Assembly: GCA_019421365.1 (NCBI GenBank)
Contig: JAHZFJ010000001.1
Coordinates: 45,934 to 109,933 of the forward strand
Direction: 5' to 3'
Length of the DNA: 64,000 bases
From: Lachnospiraceae bacterium
GTDB lineage: Bacteria > Bacillota > Clostridia > Lachnospirales > Lachnospiraceae
Below are positions 53,635-62,587 of this stretch, in pieces (the first letter of the stretch is position 1; each line of letters opens with the position of its first letter). Under the pieces are notes generated by a model. It ran no database searches. It was not told where the DNA came from and saw nothing but the letters and a program-made list of their open reading frames with translations. Both the position numbers and the translations under genes were made by a program.

Positions 53635-54417
53635 ATGAAAAAATACCTTTTGATTTATAAAGAATCCATACGAGTCTCTATTGCATCAGCTGCTACCTAC
53701 CGTGCTAATTTTATTTTACATAGTATAATAACTTTGCTTGGAAATATTGTATTCCCATTAGTTACACTTCTTATCTACGGCTCAGGAGCAAGCTTTGAGG
53801 GCTGGTCTATGTATGAGGTTTTGTTAATACAATCTATATTTACCATGTCCACAGGACTATCCAACATGTTTTTTGGAGGAATGGTTTGGAATACTATGGG
53901 ACATGTGAAGGAGGGAACCTTGGAGACCGTATTAATTAAGCCAGTGGATTGCATGTTTTACCTACTTGCCACTAATTTTGGTATTCATAGTTTCGGTGTA
54001 GTTGCGGGTGGTATGATTGTATTTATTATCTCGTTGGTTCATGTTGGGAATACCACTATACTTATGTGGCTACAATTTTTATTGCTTTTCTTTATGGGAC
54101 TCTTTGTTATGCTTGGATTGGAGCTTTTGATGGCAGCAACTTCTTTTAAATGGGTGGCTAATTCACGTATTCCTGAAATCTATGGCAGTGTACGCCAATT
54201 TGGAAATTACCCTCAGACTATATTAAATAAAAGTATCTTATATTTGACTTCATTTCTATTGCCTGTAGGAATGATTGGATTTTTTCCCGCATCTGCTTTA
54301 TTAGGTAGGCTAGAGTGGTGGATGTTTGTATCCATTCTTCCATGTATTTTATTCTTGATGTTGGGGGTATGGGTATATCGCTATATGGTACGGTTATATG
54401 AGGGAGTTGGTGGTTGA
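53635..54417 (+). CDS. ABC-2 type exporter permease 2
   Basis: A 260-residue membrane protein with six TM helices, partner of the preceding permease (KEGTLETVLIKPVD is the conserved cytoplasmic motif). Two ATGs compete: 53623 is too close to the AAAGGG site, 53635 (MKKYLLIYKESIRVS) is slightly far; the latter matches the usual N-terminus. The open frame upstream to 53575 is the pseudoknot-like element, not protein. Substrate unknown. Confidence 0.8.
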   Translation: MKKYLLIYKESIRVSIASAATYRANFILHSIITLLGNIVFPLVTLLIYGSGASFEGWSMYEVLLIQSIFTMSTGLSNMFFGGMVWNTMGHVKEGTLETVLIKPVDCMFYLLATNFGIHSFGVVAGGMIVFIISLVHVGNTTILMWLQFLLLFFMGLFVMLGLELLMAATSFKWVANSRIPEIYGSVRQFGNYPQTILNKSILYLTSFLLPVGMIGFFPASALLGRLEWWMFVSILPCILFLMLGVWVYRYMVRLYEGVGG

Positions 54418-54454
54418 CGAATCCTAATAAGAAAAAATCAGAAAGGAACGAACT

Positions 54455-55471
54455 GTGGAAAATATAATTTCAGTAGAACATTTAAGTAAAAAGTATACTA
54501 CATATAAAAGAGAAAGTGGATTTAAAGCTAGTATAAAAAGTTCCTTTCATAGAGAAAAAGTCTATGTAGATGCAGTAAAAGATGTGAGCTTCCAAGTAAA
54601 AAAAGGTGATATCATCGGTATCTTAGGACCAAATGGTGCAGGTAAATCAACCACAATAAAAATGCTGACGGGTACCTTATATCCGACAGAAGGAGCCATT
54701 AATATTATGGGTTTTAATCCTTATAAGGATCGTATCTCTTATGTGAGGAATATAGGGGCTGTCTTTGGACAAAAAAGTCAATTGATATTTGATATTCCTC
54801 CTCTTGATAGCTTTCGAATGAACAAAGCTATCTATGGAATCCCCGATAAAGAATATGAAAATACATTAAATACATTAATAGGGATTCTTGAACTTGAAGA
54901 TAAGGTAATGAGGCCAACTAGGGTATTATCCTTAGGGGAACGTATGAAGTGTGAATTCATTATGGCAATGCTTCATAATCCACCTATTGTTTATCTAGAT
55001 GAACCTACCATTGGATTAGATGTAATTGCTAAGCAAAGTATTCGAGAATTTATAAAACAAATGAATGAGAGAGGAACCACATTTATACTAACTACTCATG
55101 ATCTTGAAGATGTACAGCAATTAGCAAAGGATGTAATTATTATAAATAAGGGAGAAAAGGTGTTTGATGGTTCAATTACCGACCTTAGAAGGAATCTAGG
55201 TAATAAAAAGGTGGTTGAGTTAACTTTGGCTTCTTATCCAGGGAAGGGAGCAGTTGATGGTAATAAGAATATCGAGATTAGAGGAACAACTGTAATCAGT
55301 GAGTTATCACACAAAAAGACAATATTAGAGGTAGATACCGATGTTATATCTATTAGTGAGTTTATGAACGAATTATCTTCACAATGTGTTTTTACAGATA
55401 TATCAATCAAGGAGCTGTCTATGGAAACTATAATAACTAAAATATATAAGGAAACTGGTAATATAGAATGA
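54455..55471 (+). CDS. ABC exporter ATPase (DrrA/NatA type)
   Basis: A 338-residue ATPase for the two preceding permeases. Walker A is LGPNGAGKSTT; the signature is variant, LSLGERMKCE; Walker B is IVYLDEPTIGLD; H-loop LTTHDLED. The N-terminal extension (YKRESGFKASIKSSFHREKVYVDA) is typical of this ABC-2 subgroup. The start is GTG with AAAGGAAC upstream. Closes the three-gene exporter operon. Together with the serine hydrolases it may form an export or detoxification unit (inference). Confidence 0.88.
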   Translation: MENIISVEHLSKKYTTYKRESGFKASIKSSFHREKVYVDAVKDVSFQVKKGDIIGILGPNGAGKSTTIKMLTGTLYPTEGAINIMGFNPYKDRISYVRNIGAVFGQKSQLIFDIPPLDSFRMNKAIYGIPDKEYENTLNTLIGILELEDKVMRPTRVLSLGERMKCEFIMAMLHNPPIVYLDEPTIGLDVIAKQSIREFIKQMNERGTTFILTTHDLEDVQQLAKDVIIINKGEKVFDGSITDLRRNLGNKKVVELTLASYPGKGAVDGNKNIEIRGTTVISELSHKKTILEVDTDVISISEFMNELSSQCVFTDISIKELSMETIITKIYKETGNIE

Positions 55472-55593
55472 ATTATCAAATTTGCTCTGAAGAAAATTAA
55501 TTATTTTATAAAAAGTATGCACCAATTATAACATAGCGCATATGCTGATAAAGGAATATGTCGAATTATGGCGAATAAGATTGGAGCGATGGC

Positions 55594-56136
55594 ATGCCAT
55601 TAAAAGTTTGTATTGATGCTGGTCACGGTGGGAAAGATTCCGGTGCAGTTTATGGTAAACGATATGAAAAAGATGATACGATACGTTTTGCTTTACAACT
55701 AGGAAAGATTCTTCTGGTAAATGGAGTAGACGTTGTGTATACGCGAACAGATGATGTATATAGTAGCCCGATTAATAAAGCGAAAATCGGTAATCGCTTA
55801 AATGCAGATTATTTTATTTGCATTCACAGGAATGCTGCTATATTAAAGAAAGCAACTGGTGTTGAAACATTGGTGTACAATAAAAAAGGTACAAAATATA
55901 AAATTGCTACAGAAATCAATGAAAGTATTGCATCTATTGGTTTTATAAATCGTGGAGTAAAAACAAGGAAGAATCTAGCTGTTTTAAATCATACGACTAT
56001 GCCTGCAATACTCATTGAAATTGGATTTATTACCAATATTAGTGATAATAAACTCTTCGATTATAAATTTGATAAAATCGTTGAAGCTGTGGCAAAATCC
56101 TTCTTAGAAGCACAAGGATTACCATATAAAGCTTAA
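55594..56136 (+). CDS. N-acetylmuramoyl-L-alanine amidase (Amidase_3), no signal peptide
   Basis: A 180-residue zinc amidase that cleaves the amide between MurNAc and L-alanine in peptidoglycan. Zinc ligands: H11 in DAGHGGKDSG, a Glu near 25 and the His in FICIHRNAA; the catalytic Glu is in AILIEIGFITN. It consists only of the catalytic domain and lacks a signal peptide or wall-binding domain, like phage or spore-type amidases that leave by other routes. Start ATG at 55594 with GGAGCG upstream. Single gene with its own terminator. Confidence 0.9.
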   Translation: MPLKVCIDAGHGGKDSGAVYGKRYEKDDTIRFALQLGKILLVNGVDVVYTRTDDVYSSPINKAKIGNRLNADYFICIHRNAAILKKATGVETLVYNKKGTKYKIATEINESIASIGFINRGVKTRKNLAVLNHTTMPAILIEIGFITNISDNKLFDYKFDKIVEAVAKSFLEAQGLPYKA

Positions 56137-56220
56137 TAAGAATGTTAACATCTGAAATTGGAATGCCGGTAAAATTGATTAGTACCAAGGGAATACATTA
56201 GGTTTTATTTATACAGGGTA

Positions 56221-56266
56221 AAGAAGGACTAGTTGCCAGCTTATAATTGGAACTGGTCCTTCTTAT
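56221..56266 (+). terminator. Terminator after the amidase
   Basis: AAGAAGGACTAGTT (56221-56234) / AACTGGTCCTTCTT (56251-56264), one G-U pair; the stem itself supplies the T-rich end. Confidence 0.75.
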
Positions 56267-56398
56267 TCTAAGCACTATAATTAGTAAGAACTTTATATGG
56301 ATTTTATTAACAATAGATGATATAATGAATAAATGTAAAAATATGGAACATAGATGAGGCTTATAAGATTAAAAAATACCATTAAGAGGGGGATCACT

Positions 56399-59300
56399 TT
56401 GAAAAAAATAACGGTAGAAACTCAGATAAATGAAACAATTCATTATGCCTTGCAGCAAAATTGTATACCAATTATTAGTAGTCTAGTGATAACAAATACT
56501 TCAAAAGAAATATACACGGACATTACTATTAAGATATCGTTTCAACCAGAATTTGCAGTTCCATATGTGGTTACTATCAAGCACTTGAAACCAAGTGAGC
56601 CGGTGGAGTTATCACCAATACGAATCGTTCCTTCTATGGAGTATCTTGTTTCTTTGACAGAGAAGATAGAAGGAAAATTAAGTATCGAAGTAAAAGAAGC
56701 ACAGAATTGTATCTGGAATGAGACACATTCCGTTACTTTACTTGCTTATGACCAATGGACAGGTATTAATCATCTACCTGAGATGATTGCAGCATATATA
56801 ACACCGTTTCATCCTAAGGTAAATGATATAGCCATGAACGCAACCAAATATCTTAAGGCATGGGGAAATGCGGAGGATTTTACAGGATATCAAACGAAAA
56901 ATCCTGACATAGTAGAGGAACAGATGAAAGCAGTCTATACGGCATTGCAGGACCTTGAGTTAGAATTAGAAGTTCCAACGGTAAGTTACGAAACGAATGG
57001 GCAGAGTTTGCATCTACCGCAAATGGTAATAGAAAAAGGTAATGGAACAGCGTTAGAATTATCCCTACTCTATGTAAGTTGTTTAGAGGCAATAGGATTA
57101 CATCCGATTTTAGTTTTTCTCAGAGGACATGCGTTTGTTGGATGTCATATGGAGGAAGAATCATTAACAGAATGCGTGGTAGAAGATTTAACAGTATTAA
57201 CAAAGAGCGATGAAGGTAAGAATAATATCCTATTTATAGAATGTACCGATATAGTTAAGGACCATTGTGTAGATTTTATGCATGCGAAGAAAGATGCGAA
57301 AGAACTTATCTCTAATAATGAGATGTTTCTCATGGCAATAGATATTAAGAGTTGTCGTGCAAGCGGAATTTGTCCACTTCCTTTGCGCATTCAAGAAGAT
57401 GAAAAATATGTAACGGTTGACGTAATTACTAGTAAGGATACTGATATGTCTGAAGACTTCTTAGGATATGATTATAGTAAGAGCGAAGATTTAGATGAGA
57501 CCAGTGGTCAGGCAAAATTAAGATTATGGGAAAGAAAACTGTTGGATTTAAGTCTACGTAATACATTATTAAACTTTAGAAAAACAAAGACAACTGTGCA
57601 ATTGATGACTGCTAATCTCTTTGAATTACAGGATCACATGACAAGTGGTGAACAGTTTATAATCATGGGTAAATCAAAAGACATTACCACGATGCGTAAT
57701 GATTTAAATGTCTATCCAATTCAAAAAGATTTAGAATATATTGAAGCAATAGCTACTTCGGAATTCACACACAGAAGAATACGAACATTTCTAGAGGAAG
57801 AAGAATTAGAAGATGTGTTAAAGAATATTCACAGACAAGCACGTACTTTAATAGAGGAAAATGGTGCGAACTCGTTGTATCTGGCTTTGGGGTTCTTACG
57901 TTGGTATGAAACAAAACAGAGTCAGAAAGTAAGATATGCTCCTTTGGTTTTAGTACCTGTTGATCTAGTTAGAAAAGCACAAGCCCATACGTATGCCATC
58001 CGAATTCGAGATGATGAGGTGCAGATGAACATAACCTTATTAGAGATGCTTCGCCAGGATTTTGATATAGAGATCACAGGTATTGATCCATTACCTATGG
58101 ATGAGTGTGGTGTGGACTTATCGTATGTATTTCGTGAAGTTAGAAAGGGGATTGCAAATAAGCCAAACTGGGCTGTAGAAGAATACGCTTTCTTGGGATT
58201 ATTTTCATTCAATCAGTTTATATTATGGAATGATATTCGGAATCGTACTGATGAATTGATGAAGAATAAATTAGTCGCTAGTCTAATATCAGGAAAACTA
58301 GAGTGGTTACCACAAGGTGATATGATAACGGCAAGACAATTAGATGAACAGATGTCTGCAATGGATTTAGCTATTCCAATTAGTGCGGATTCTTCTCAAT
58401 TAGAAGCTATCTGTGCAGCTAGTAAGGGACAGAGTTTTGTATTACATGGTCCTCCAGGAACAGGGAAATCACAGACAATTACGAATATAATAACAGATGC
58501 ATTATTTCATGGAAAGAAAGTATTGTTTGTAGCAGAGAAGATGGCGGCGCTATCAGTTGTACAAAAGAGACTCGAAAACTTAGGTCTTGGTCCATTCTGC
58601 TTAGAACTTCATTCCAATAAGGCGCAGAAACGAGAAGTACTAAATCAATTAAATAGAGTATTACAAGTTGCGAAGACGAAGCCAAGCGGAGAATACGAAC
58701 AAGTTGCAACACAGGTCCATGTGCTACGACAAGAACTGAATCAAGTTATAGAAGCTATTCATAAGAAGAGAGAGTATGGTATGTCCTTATACGAAGCTAT
58801 CAGTAGATATGAGACATACAAACAATATAAAGATGCTCTTACAATTGATGATACTTGCATCTCTAAGTTAAGAGACGGAATGTATGAAGAATGGTTAGAA
58901 GGAATTAGGCAGTGCAAGAGAGCAAGTGAGGAATGCAAAGGAGGAGTGAATTCTGTATTCAAGCGCTATCGTAATCCTAATTATTCTCTAGAACTAAGAG
59001 AATCATTTGCTAAGATATGTAGGGAATTTGATGAAGCATTAATTCAGTTAGATGAGATGTTTCACGCGTTCGAGCAGGTTTTTGGCACACGAATGGCTGA
59101 AACTTATTCAAATTATAAAGCATTTACGGAGTTACTAAGTTGTCTTTCTAACGCTAAGTATCAACTAGATAGTTTAATGTTAGAACAGGTAAATGAGAGA
59201 AAAGAAAAAAGCTTATATGATGTTGTAGCTTGTGGTAAAGAATTGGTATCTCTTGAAAAAGAAATTGCTCAAACATTTGAAACAGAGATATATCAATATG

Positions 59301-62248
59301 ATGTGAGTAAGGCAGCCTCAGAGTGGAAGAAGGCATCATCAAAATGGTTTATTCGAAGAATTATAATGAAGAATAAATTAATAAAAGAATTAAGGGTGTA
59401 TGCTAAGTCTCCTATCGATGTGGATCAGCATACTATTGCATTATGGTATAAGAAACTTATCAGACGGATACAATTAAGCGATTACTTGAATAATCTTGAT
59501 GCTACTGTTACAGGAAGTTTCTCTTACCTATGGCAAGGATTACATACTAATTGGGAGGTTCTTGGTGAGGCGTTACAGGATACTTTACAATTACGTAGTG
59601 CATTGTCAGAGATTGAATTAGAAAGAGATGAAGTAATAACAGCAACTCAAAAATTAGGAGAACTAGTTTCATTACATAGTCAGAAAAAAGAATATCTGCA
59701 GAATGATATTTTAAATTACCTACAGTGTTGGCAGTTGTGCATGACAAAGGAAGTACAACTTGTTAATCAGTATCAAGCGATGATAGACTGTTTTCATGAA
59801 GACGGAAGTTGGATTTCAAAAACAAGAAAGGAACTTTCTATATGGCTGAAACATATTGGTGAGTTAAGAGATTGGTCAGCTTTATTACAGCAGGTAGAAA
59901 AAGTAAGAGATTGTGGTTTTAATCAGGCAGCAGATGAATTCCTATCAGGTAAAGTACAACCAGAGGAATTGATAGAGAGTTTTGTATGTAATTTGAATTT
60001 AGCAATCATCAAGCGTACAATTCAAGCTGAGCCAATACTAACGAATTTTCAAGGGGTGAAATTCGAAGATACTATTAAGAAGTATAAGGAAATAACAAAA
60101 GAGTTCGGTAAACTTACACTGCAAGAATTGATAGCGAAGTTATCTTCAAGGATACCAGATGCTTCAATTACAGGAGCAGCTTCTTCGGAACTTGGAATCC
60201 TTCAAAAAGCGATTCGAAGTGGCGGTAGAATGATGTCGATACGTAAGTTGTTTGACCAGACGGAAAACCTAATCACAAGGCTTTGCCCTTGTATGCTTAT
60301 GAGTCCGATGTCCGTTGCGCAGTATCTAGATCCAGCACTTCATAAATTCGATATCGTAATCTTTGATGAAGCCTCTCAATTGCCAACCTGTGAAGCTGTT
60401 GGAGCAATAGCAAGAGCTGAGAATGCTATAATCGTTGGTGATCCCAAGCAGTTACCACCAACCCGTTTCTTCCGAAATACATATTATGACGAAGAGAATT
60501 ATGAATTAGAGGATTTAGAGAGTGTGTTAGATGACTGTTTAGCATTAACAATGCCACAGAAACATCTGTTATGGCATTATCGTTCTCGTCATGAAAGTTT
60601 GATTGCATATAGTAATGCTAAATATTATGGACACCGTCTACATACCTATCCTTCACCAGATGATATGAGTTCAAGGGTTAAGTTGATACCGATAGATGGA
60701 CATTATGACAAAGGTGGAACGAAGCAAAATCGTGCGGAAGCACTGGCAGTAGTGAGTGAAATCTGCAATCATCTTCTAGATGAGAATAAGAGAAAAGATA
60801 GTATAGGAGTCGTTACATTTAGCTCTGTTCAACAGAATCTTATTGAGGATTTACTTGAGAAAGAATTTATTGATAATCCGCTGCTAGAGAAGATTCATGA
60901 ACAGATGTCAGAGCCTATATTTATTAAAAATCTTGAAAATGTTCAAGGTGACGAGAGAGACATTATTCTATTCTCAGTAGGATATGGGCCAGATAAAGAC
61001 GGCAAGGTTTCTATGAATTTTGGACCACTAAACAGAGAAGGAGGATATCGTAGATTGAATGTTGCAATCTCAAGAGCAAGAAAAGAGATGCTGGTATTTT
61101 CTACGATTACGCCTGAGCAAATTGATCTCACAAGAACTCGTGCAGAAGGAGTTGCAGGTTTAAAGGGTTTCCTTACTTATGCAAGAGCTGGAAGGAGTGC
61201 AATATCTGTGCATAAGGAAGATGTTGTATACAGAGATACAACACTACTGGAACACATCGCAGAGCAGATTGAGAATATGGGATATAAGACAAGATGTAAT
61301 GTTGGTTGGTCTAAGTACACAATAGATATAGGGGTAATTAATCCTAAGGATGCTAATACTTATATATTAGGGATCTTACTCGATGGAGACAATGCTAGAG
61401 AAGTGAATACTGCAAGGGAACGCAACTTATTACAACCACAAGTTTTAACAGACCTTGGTTGGAATCTTCATACAATATGGATACTAGATTGGTTAGATAA
61501 TCCAGAGAAGGTATTAAATAAGGTTAAGACTTCTATTGCTAAATCTTTAATTATCAATGATAACGCTTTGATTATCAATGATAACGCTTTGATTAGTAAC
61601 GAAAAAGGTAATGTTTTTGTTGCAAGTGAAAGATTAGAAGAAGAAATCGCTGTTACCTCAGGTCACGAGAAACCGCATTCTTACGCACCAACTGAAGTGA
61701 AAGAATATGGTTTACAAGAGGATTTTTATCAAATTAGTACTGATGAACAGATTCGTAATGTGATTATGGATATAATTACAAATGAGGCTCCAATTAGTAA
61801 TAAACTACTTACTAAGAAGGTTGTTTTAGGGTGGAATATTACGCGCTTAGGAAGTAGAGTAGAGAATCGTTTGGCAAGTATTCTTAAACAACTAAGACAA
61901 GGTGGTAATCTTAAGAAAACAGTAGTCGGTGATATGAGTTATTACTGGAGAATGGATCAAGATCCAGAAGACTATATGGATTATCGCGTTGCAAGTGAAG
62001 ATAAGGATAAGAGAAATCTAGAAGATATACCACCATATGAGATTGCTAATGCAATGAAAGAAATTATATCTTCACAGATTAGCCTAAGCAAGAGTGATAT
62101 GATACGAGAAACTGCCAAGGTATTCGGGTTTTCTAGAACAGGAACAGTTATAGAAGCTGCCTGTGCTGAGGGAATTGAAGAGGCAGAAAGAAGAGGGTAT
62201 TTACTATTTGATAAAGCCAGTGAAAGAATAATGATAAGAGATTGTTAA
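56399..62248 (+). CDS. Giant DUF4011-SF1 helicase-Vsr-like nuclease protein (DUF3320 C-terminus)
   Basis: A 1,949-residue cytosolic protein. In order: a beta-rich N-terminal domain and transglutaminase-like segment (about 1-330), DUF4011 (about 370-560; LRLWERKLLDLSLRNTLLNF), an SF1/Upf1-like helicase with Walker A GPPGTGKS (684-691), a long coiled insert (about 730-1,260), Walker B DEAS (1323-), GDPKQLPP, ENVQGDERD and NVAISRARKE, then a Vsr/MTES_1575-type nuclease (D1643 in YTIDIGVI; ILLDGDNAR; LGWNLHTIW) and DUF3320. The TTG at 56399 follows GAGGGGG. Such proteins include anti-phage systems (Hhe type, from memory). Confidence 0.8.
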   Translation: MKKITVETQINETIHYALQQNCIPIISSLVITNTSKEIYTDITIKISFQPEFAVPYVVTIKHLKPSEPVELSPIRIVPSMEYLVSLTEKIEGKLSIEVKEAQNCIWNETHSVTLLAYDQWTGINHLPEMIAAYITPFHPKVNDIAMNATKYLKAWGNAEDFTGYQTKNPDIVEEQMKAVYTALQDLELELEVPTVSYETNGQSLHLPQMVIEKGNGTALELSLLYVSCLEAIGLHPILVFLRGHAFVGCHMEEESLTECVVEDLTVLTKSDEGKNNILFIECTDIVKDHCVDFMHAKKDAKELISNNEMFLMAIDIKSCRASGICPLPLRIQEDEKYVTVDVITSKDTDMSEDFLGYDYSKSEDLDETSGQAKLRLWERKLLDLSLRNTLLNFRKTKTTVQLMTANLFELQDHMTSGEQFIIMGKSKDITTMRNDLNVYPIQKDLEYIEAIATSEFTHRRIRTFLEEEELEDVLKNIHRQARTLIEENGANSLYLALGFLRWYETKQSQKVRYAPLVLVPVDLVRKAQAHTYAIRIRDDEVQMNITLLEMLRQDFDIEITGIDPLPMDECGVDLSYVFREVRKGIANKPNWAVEEYAFLGLFSFNQFILWNDIRNRTDELMKNKLVASLISGKLEWLPQGDMITARQLDEQMSAMDLAIPISADSSQLEAICAASKGQSFVLHGPPGTGKSQTITNIITDALFHGKKVLFVAEKMAALSVVQKRLENLGLGPFCLELHSNKAQKREVLNQLNRVLQVAKTKPSGEYEQVATQVHVLRQELNQVIEAIHKKREYGMSLYEAISRYETYKQYKDALTIDDTCISKLRDGMYEEWLEGIRQCKRASEECKGGVNSVFKRYRNPNYSLELRESFAKICREFDEALIQLDEMFHAFEQVFGTRMAETYSNYKAFTELLSCLSNAKYQLDSLMLEQVNERKEKSLYDVVACGKELVSLEKEIAQTFETEIYQYDVSKAASEWKKASSKWFIRRIIMKNKLIKELRVYAKSPIDVDQHTIALWYKKLIRRIQLSDYLNNLDATVTGSFSYLWQGLHTNWEVLGEALQDTLQLRSALSEIELERDEVITATQKLGELVSLHSQKKEYLQNDILNYLQCWQLCMTKEVQLVNQYQAMIDCFHEDGSWISKTRKELSIWLKHIGELRDWSALLQQVEKVRDCGFNQAADEFLSGKVQPEELIESFVCNLNLAIIKRTIQAEPILTNFQGVKFEDTIKKYKEITKEFGKLTLQELIAKLSSRIPDASITGAASSELGILQKAIRSGGRMMSIRKLFDQTENLITRLCPCMLMSPMSVAQYLDPALHKFDIVIFDEASQLPTCEAVGAIARAENAIIVGDPKQLPPTRFFRNTYYDEENYELEDLESVLDDCLALTMPQKHLLWHYRSRHESLIAYSNAKYYGHRLHTYPSPDDMSSRVKLIPIDGHYDKGGTKQNRAEALAVVSEICNHLLDENKRKDSIGVVTFSSVQQNLIEDLLEKEFIDNPLLEKIHEQMSEPIFIKNLENVQGDERDIILFSVGYGPDKDGKVSMNFGPLNREGGYRRLNVAISRARKEMLVFSTITPEQIDLTRTRAEGVAGLKGFLTYARAGRSAISVHKEDVVYRDTTLLEHIAEQIENMGYKTRCNVGWSKYTIDIGVINPKDANTYILGILLDGDNAREVNTARERNLLQPQVLTDLGWNLHTIWILDWLDNPEKVLNKVKTSIAKSLIINDNALIINDNALISNEKGNVFVASERLEEEIAVTSGHEKPHSYAPTEVKEYGLQEDFYQISTDEQIRNVIMDIITNEAPISNKLLTKKVVLGWNITRLGSRVENRLASILKQLRQGGNLKKTVVGDMSYYWRMDQDPEDYMDYRVASEDKDKRNLEDIPPYEIANAMKEIISSQISLSKSDMIRETAKVFGFSRTGTVIEAACAEGIEEAERRGYLLFDKASERIMIRDC
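61550..61591 (+). repeat. In-frame 21-bp tandem repeat in the giant helicase gene
   Basis: Two exact copies of a 21-bp unit, 61550-61570 and 61571-61591, encode two copies of IINDNAL just after the nuclease domain. Copy number could vary by slippage without breaking the frame. Confidence 0.85.
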
Positions 62249-62295
62249 ATGTAATGATAAACTCATGAACAGATGTACTACTAAGCTACTACTTT

Positions 62296-62322
62296 TGGCT
62301 ACCATTTTGGTAGCCATTTTTT
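62296..62322 (+). terminator. Terminator of the giant helicase gene
   Basis: TGGCTACCA (62296-62304) / TGGTAGCCA (62308-62316), 3-base loop, followed by TTTTTT. Confidence 0.9.
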
Positions 62323-62393
62323 GTTTAATATTATGGGGGTTTTCAAGACTGAAGGTGATAGGCATGTATAAAAAAGAGTATATTTCAAAAGAG

Positions 62394-62426
62394 TACTACT
62401 TCGAAAGTAGTAGATAATTACTACTT
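62394..62426 (+). promoter_or_regulatory. Mutually exclusive hairpins upstream of the aminotransferase
   Basis: TACTACTT (62394-62401), AAGTAGTA (62405-62412) and TACTACTT (62419-62426) allow two competing stems. Further downstream in the same 340-base spacer are ACACAA/TTGTGT, AAAACTAT/ATAGTTTT and TGTGC/GCACA (62550-62563) hairpins. This resembles a structured leader, but no known riboswitch or T-box motif was recognised. Confidence 0.4.
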
Positions 62427-62587
62427 TTATGTGATTGTAGAAAAAACAAAATCGCGATATAAATAATACATCAAACACAACGGTGATTGTGTTGAAGCAC
62501 AAAAATAAAACTATTATAGTATAGTTTTTATCTAAAATACAAAATTATATGTGCTAATGCACAGATGTAGTCGAAGGAGAGATGGAT

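Noticed and set aside
61550..61591. Possible CRISPR-like or regulatory repeat
   Set aside because: Only two copies with no spacers, in frame inside the helicase gene; it is a coding tandem duplication.
62364..62417. Short frame with a lysine/tyrosine-rich peptide before the aminotransferase
   Set aside because: Weak ribosome binding site and it runs through the hairpin repeats; not convincing as a gene.
62340..62580. T-box leader before the aminotransferase
   Set aside because: No TGGNACC T-box sequence or stem I pattern was seen.
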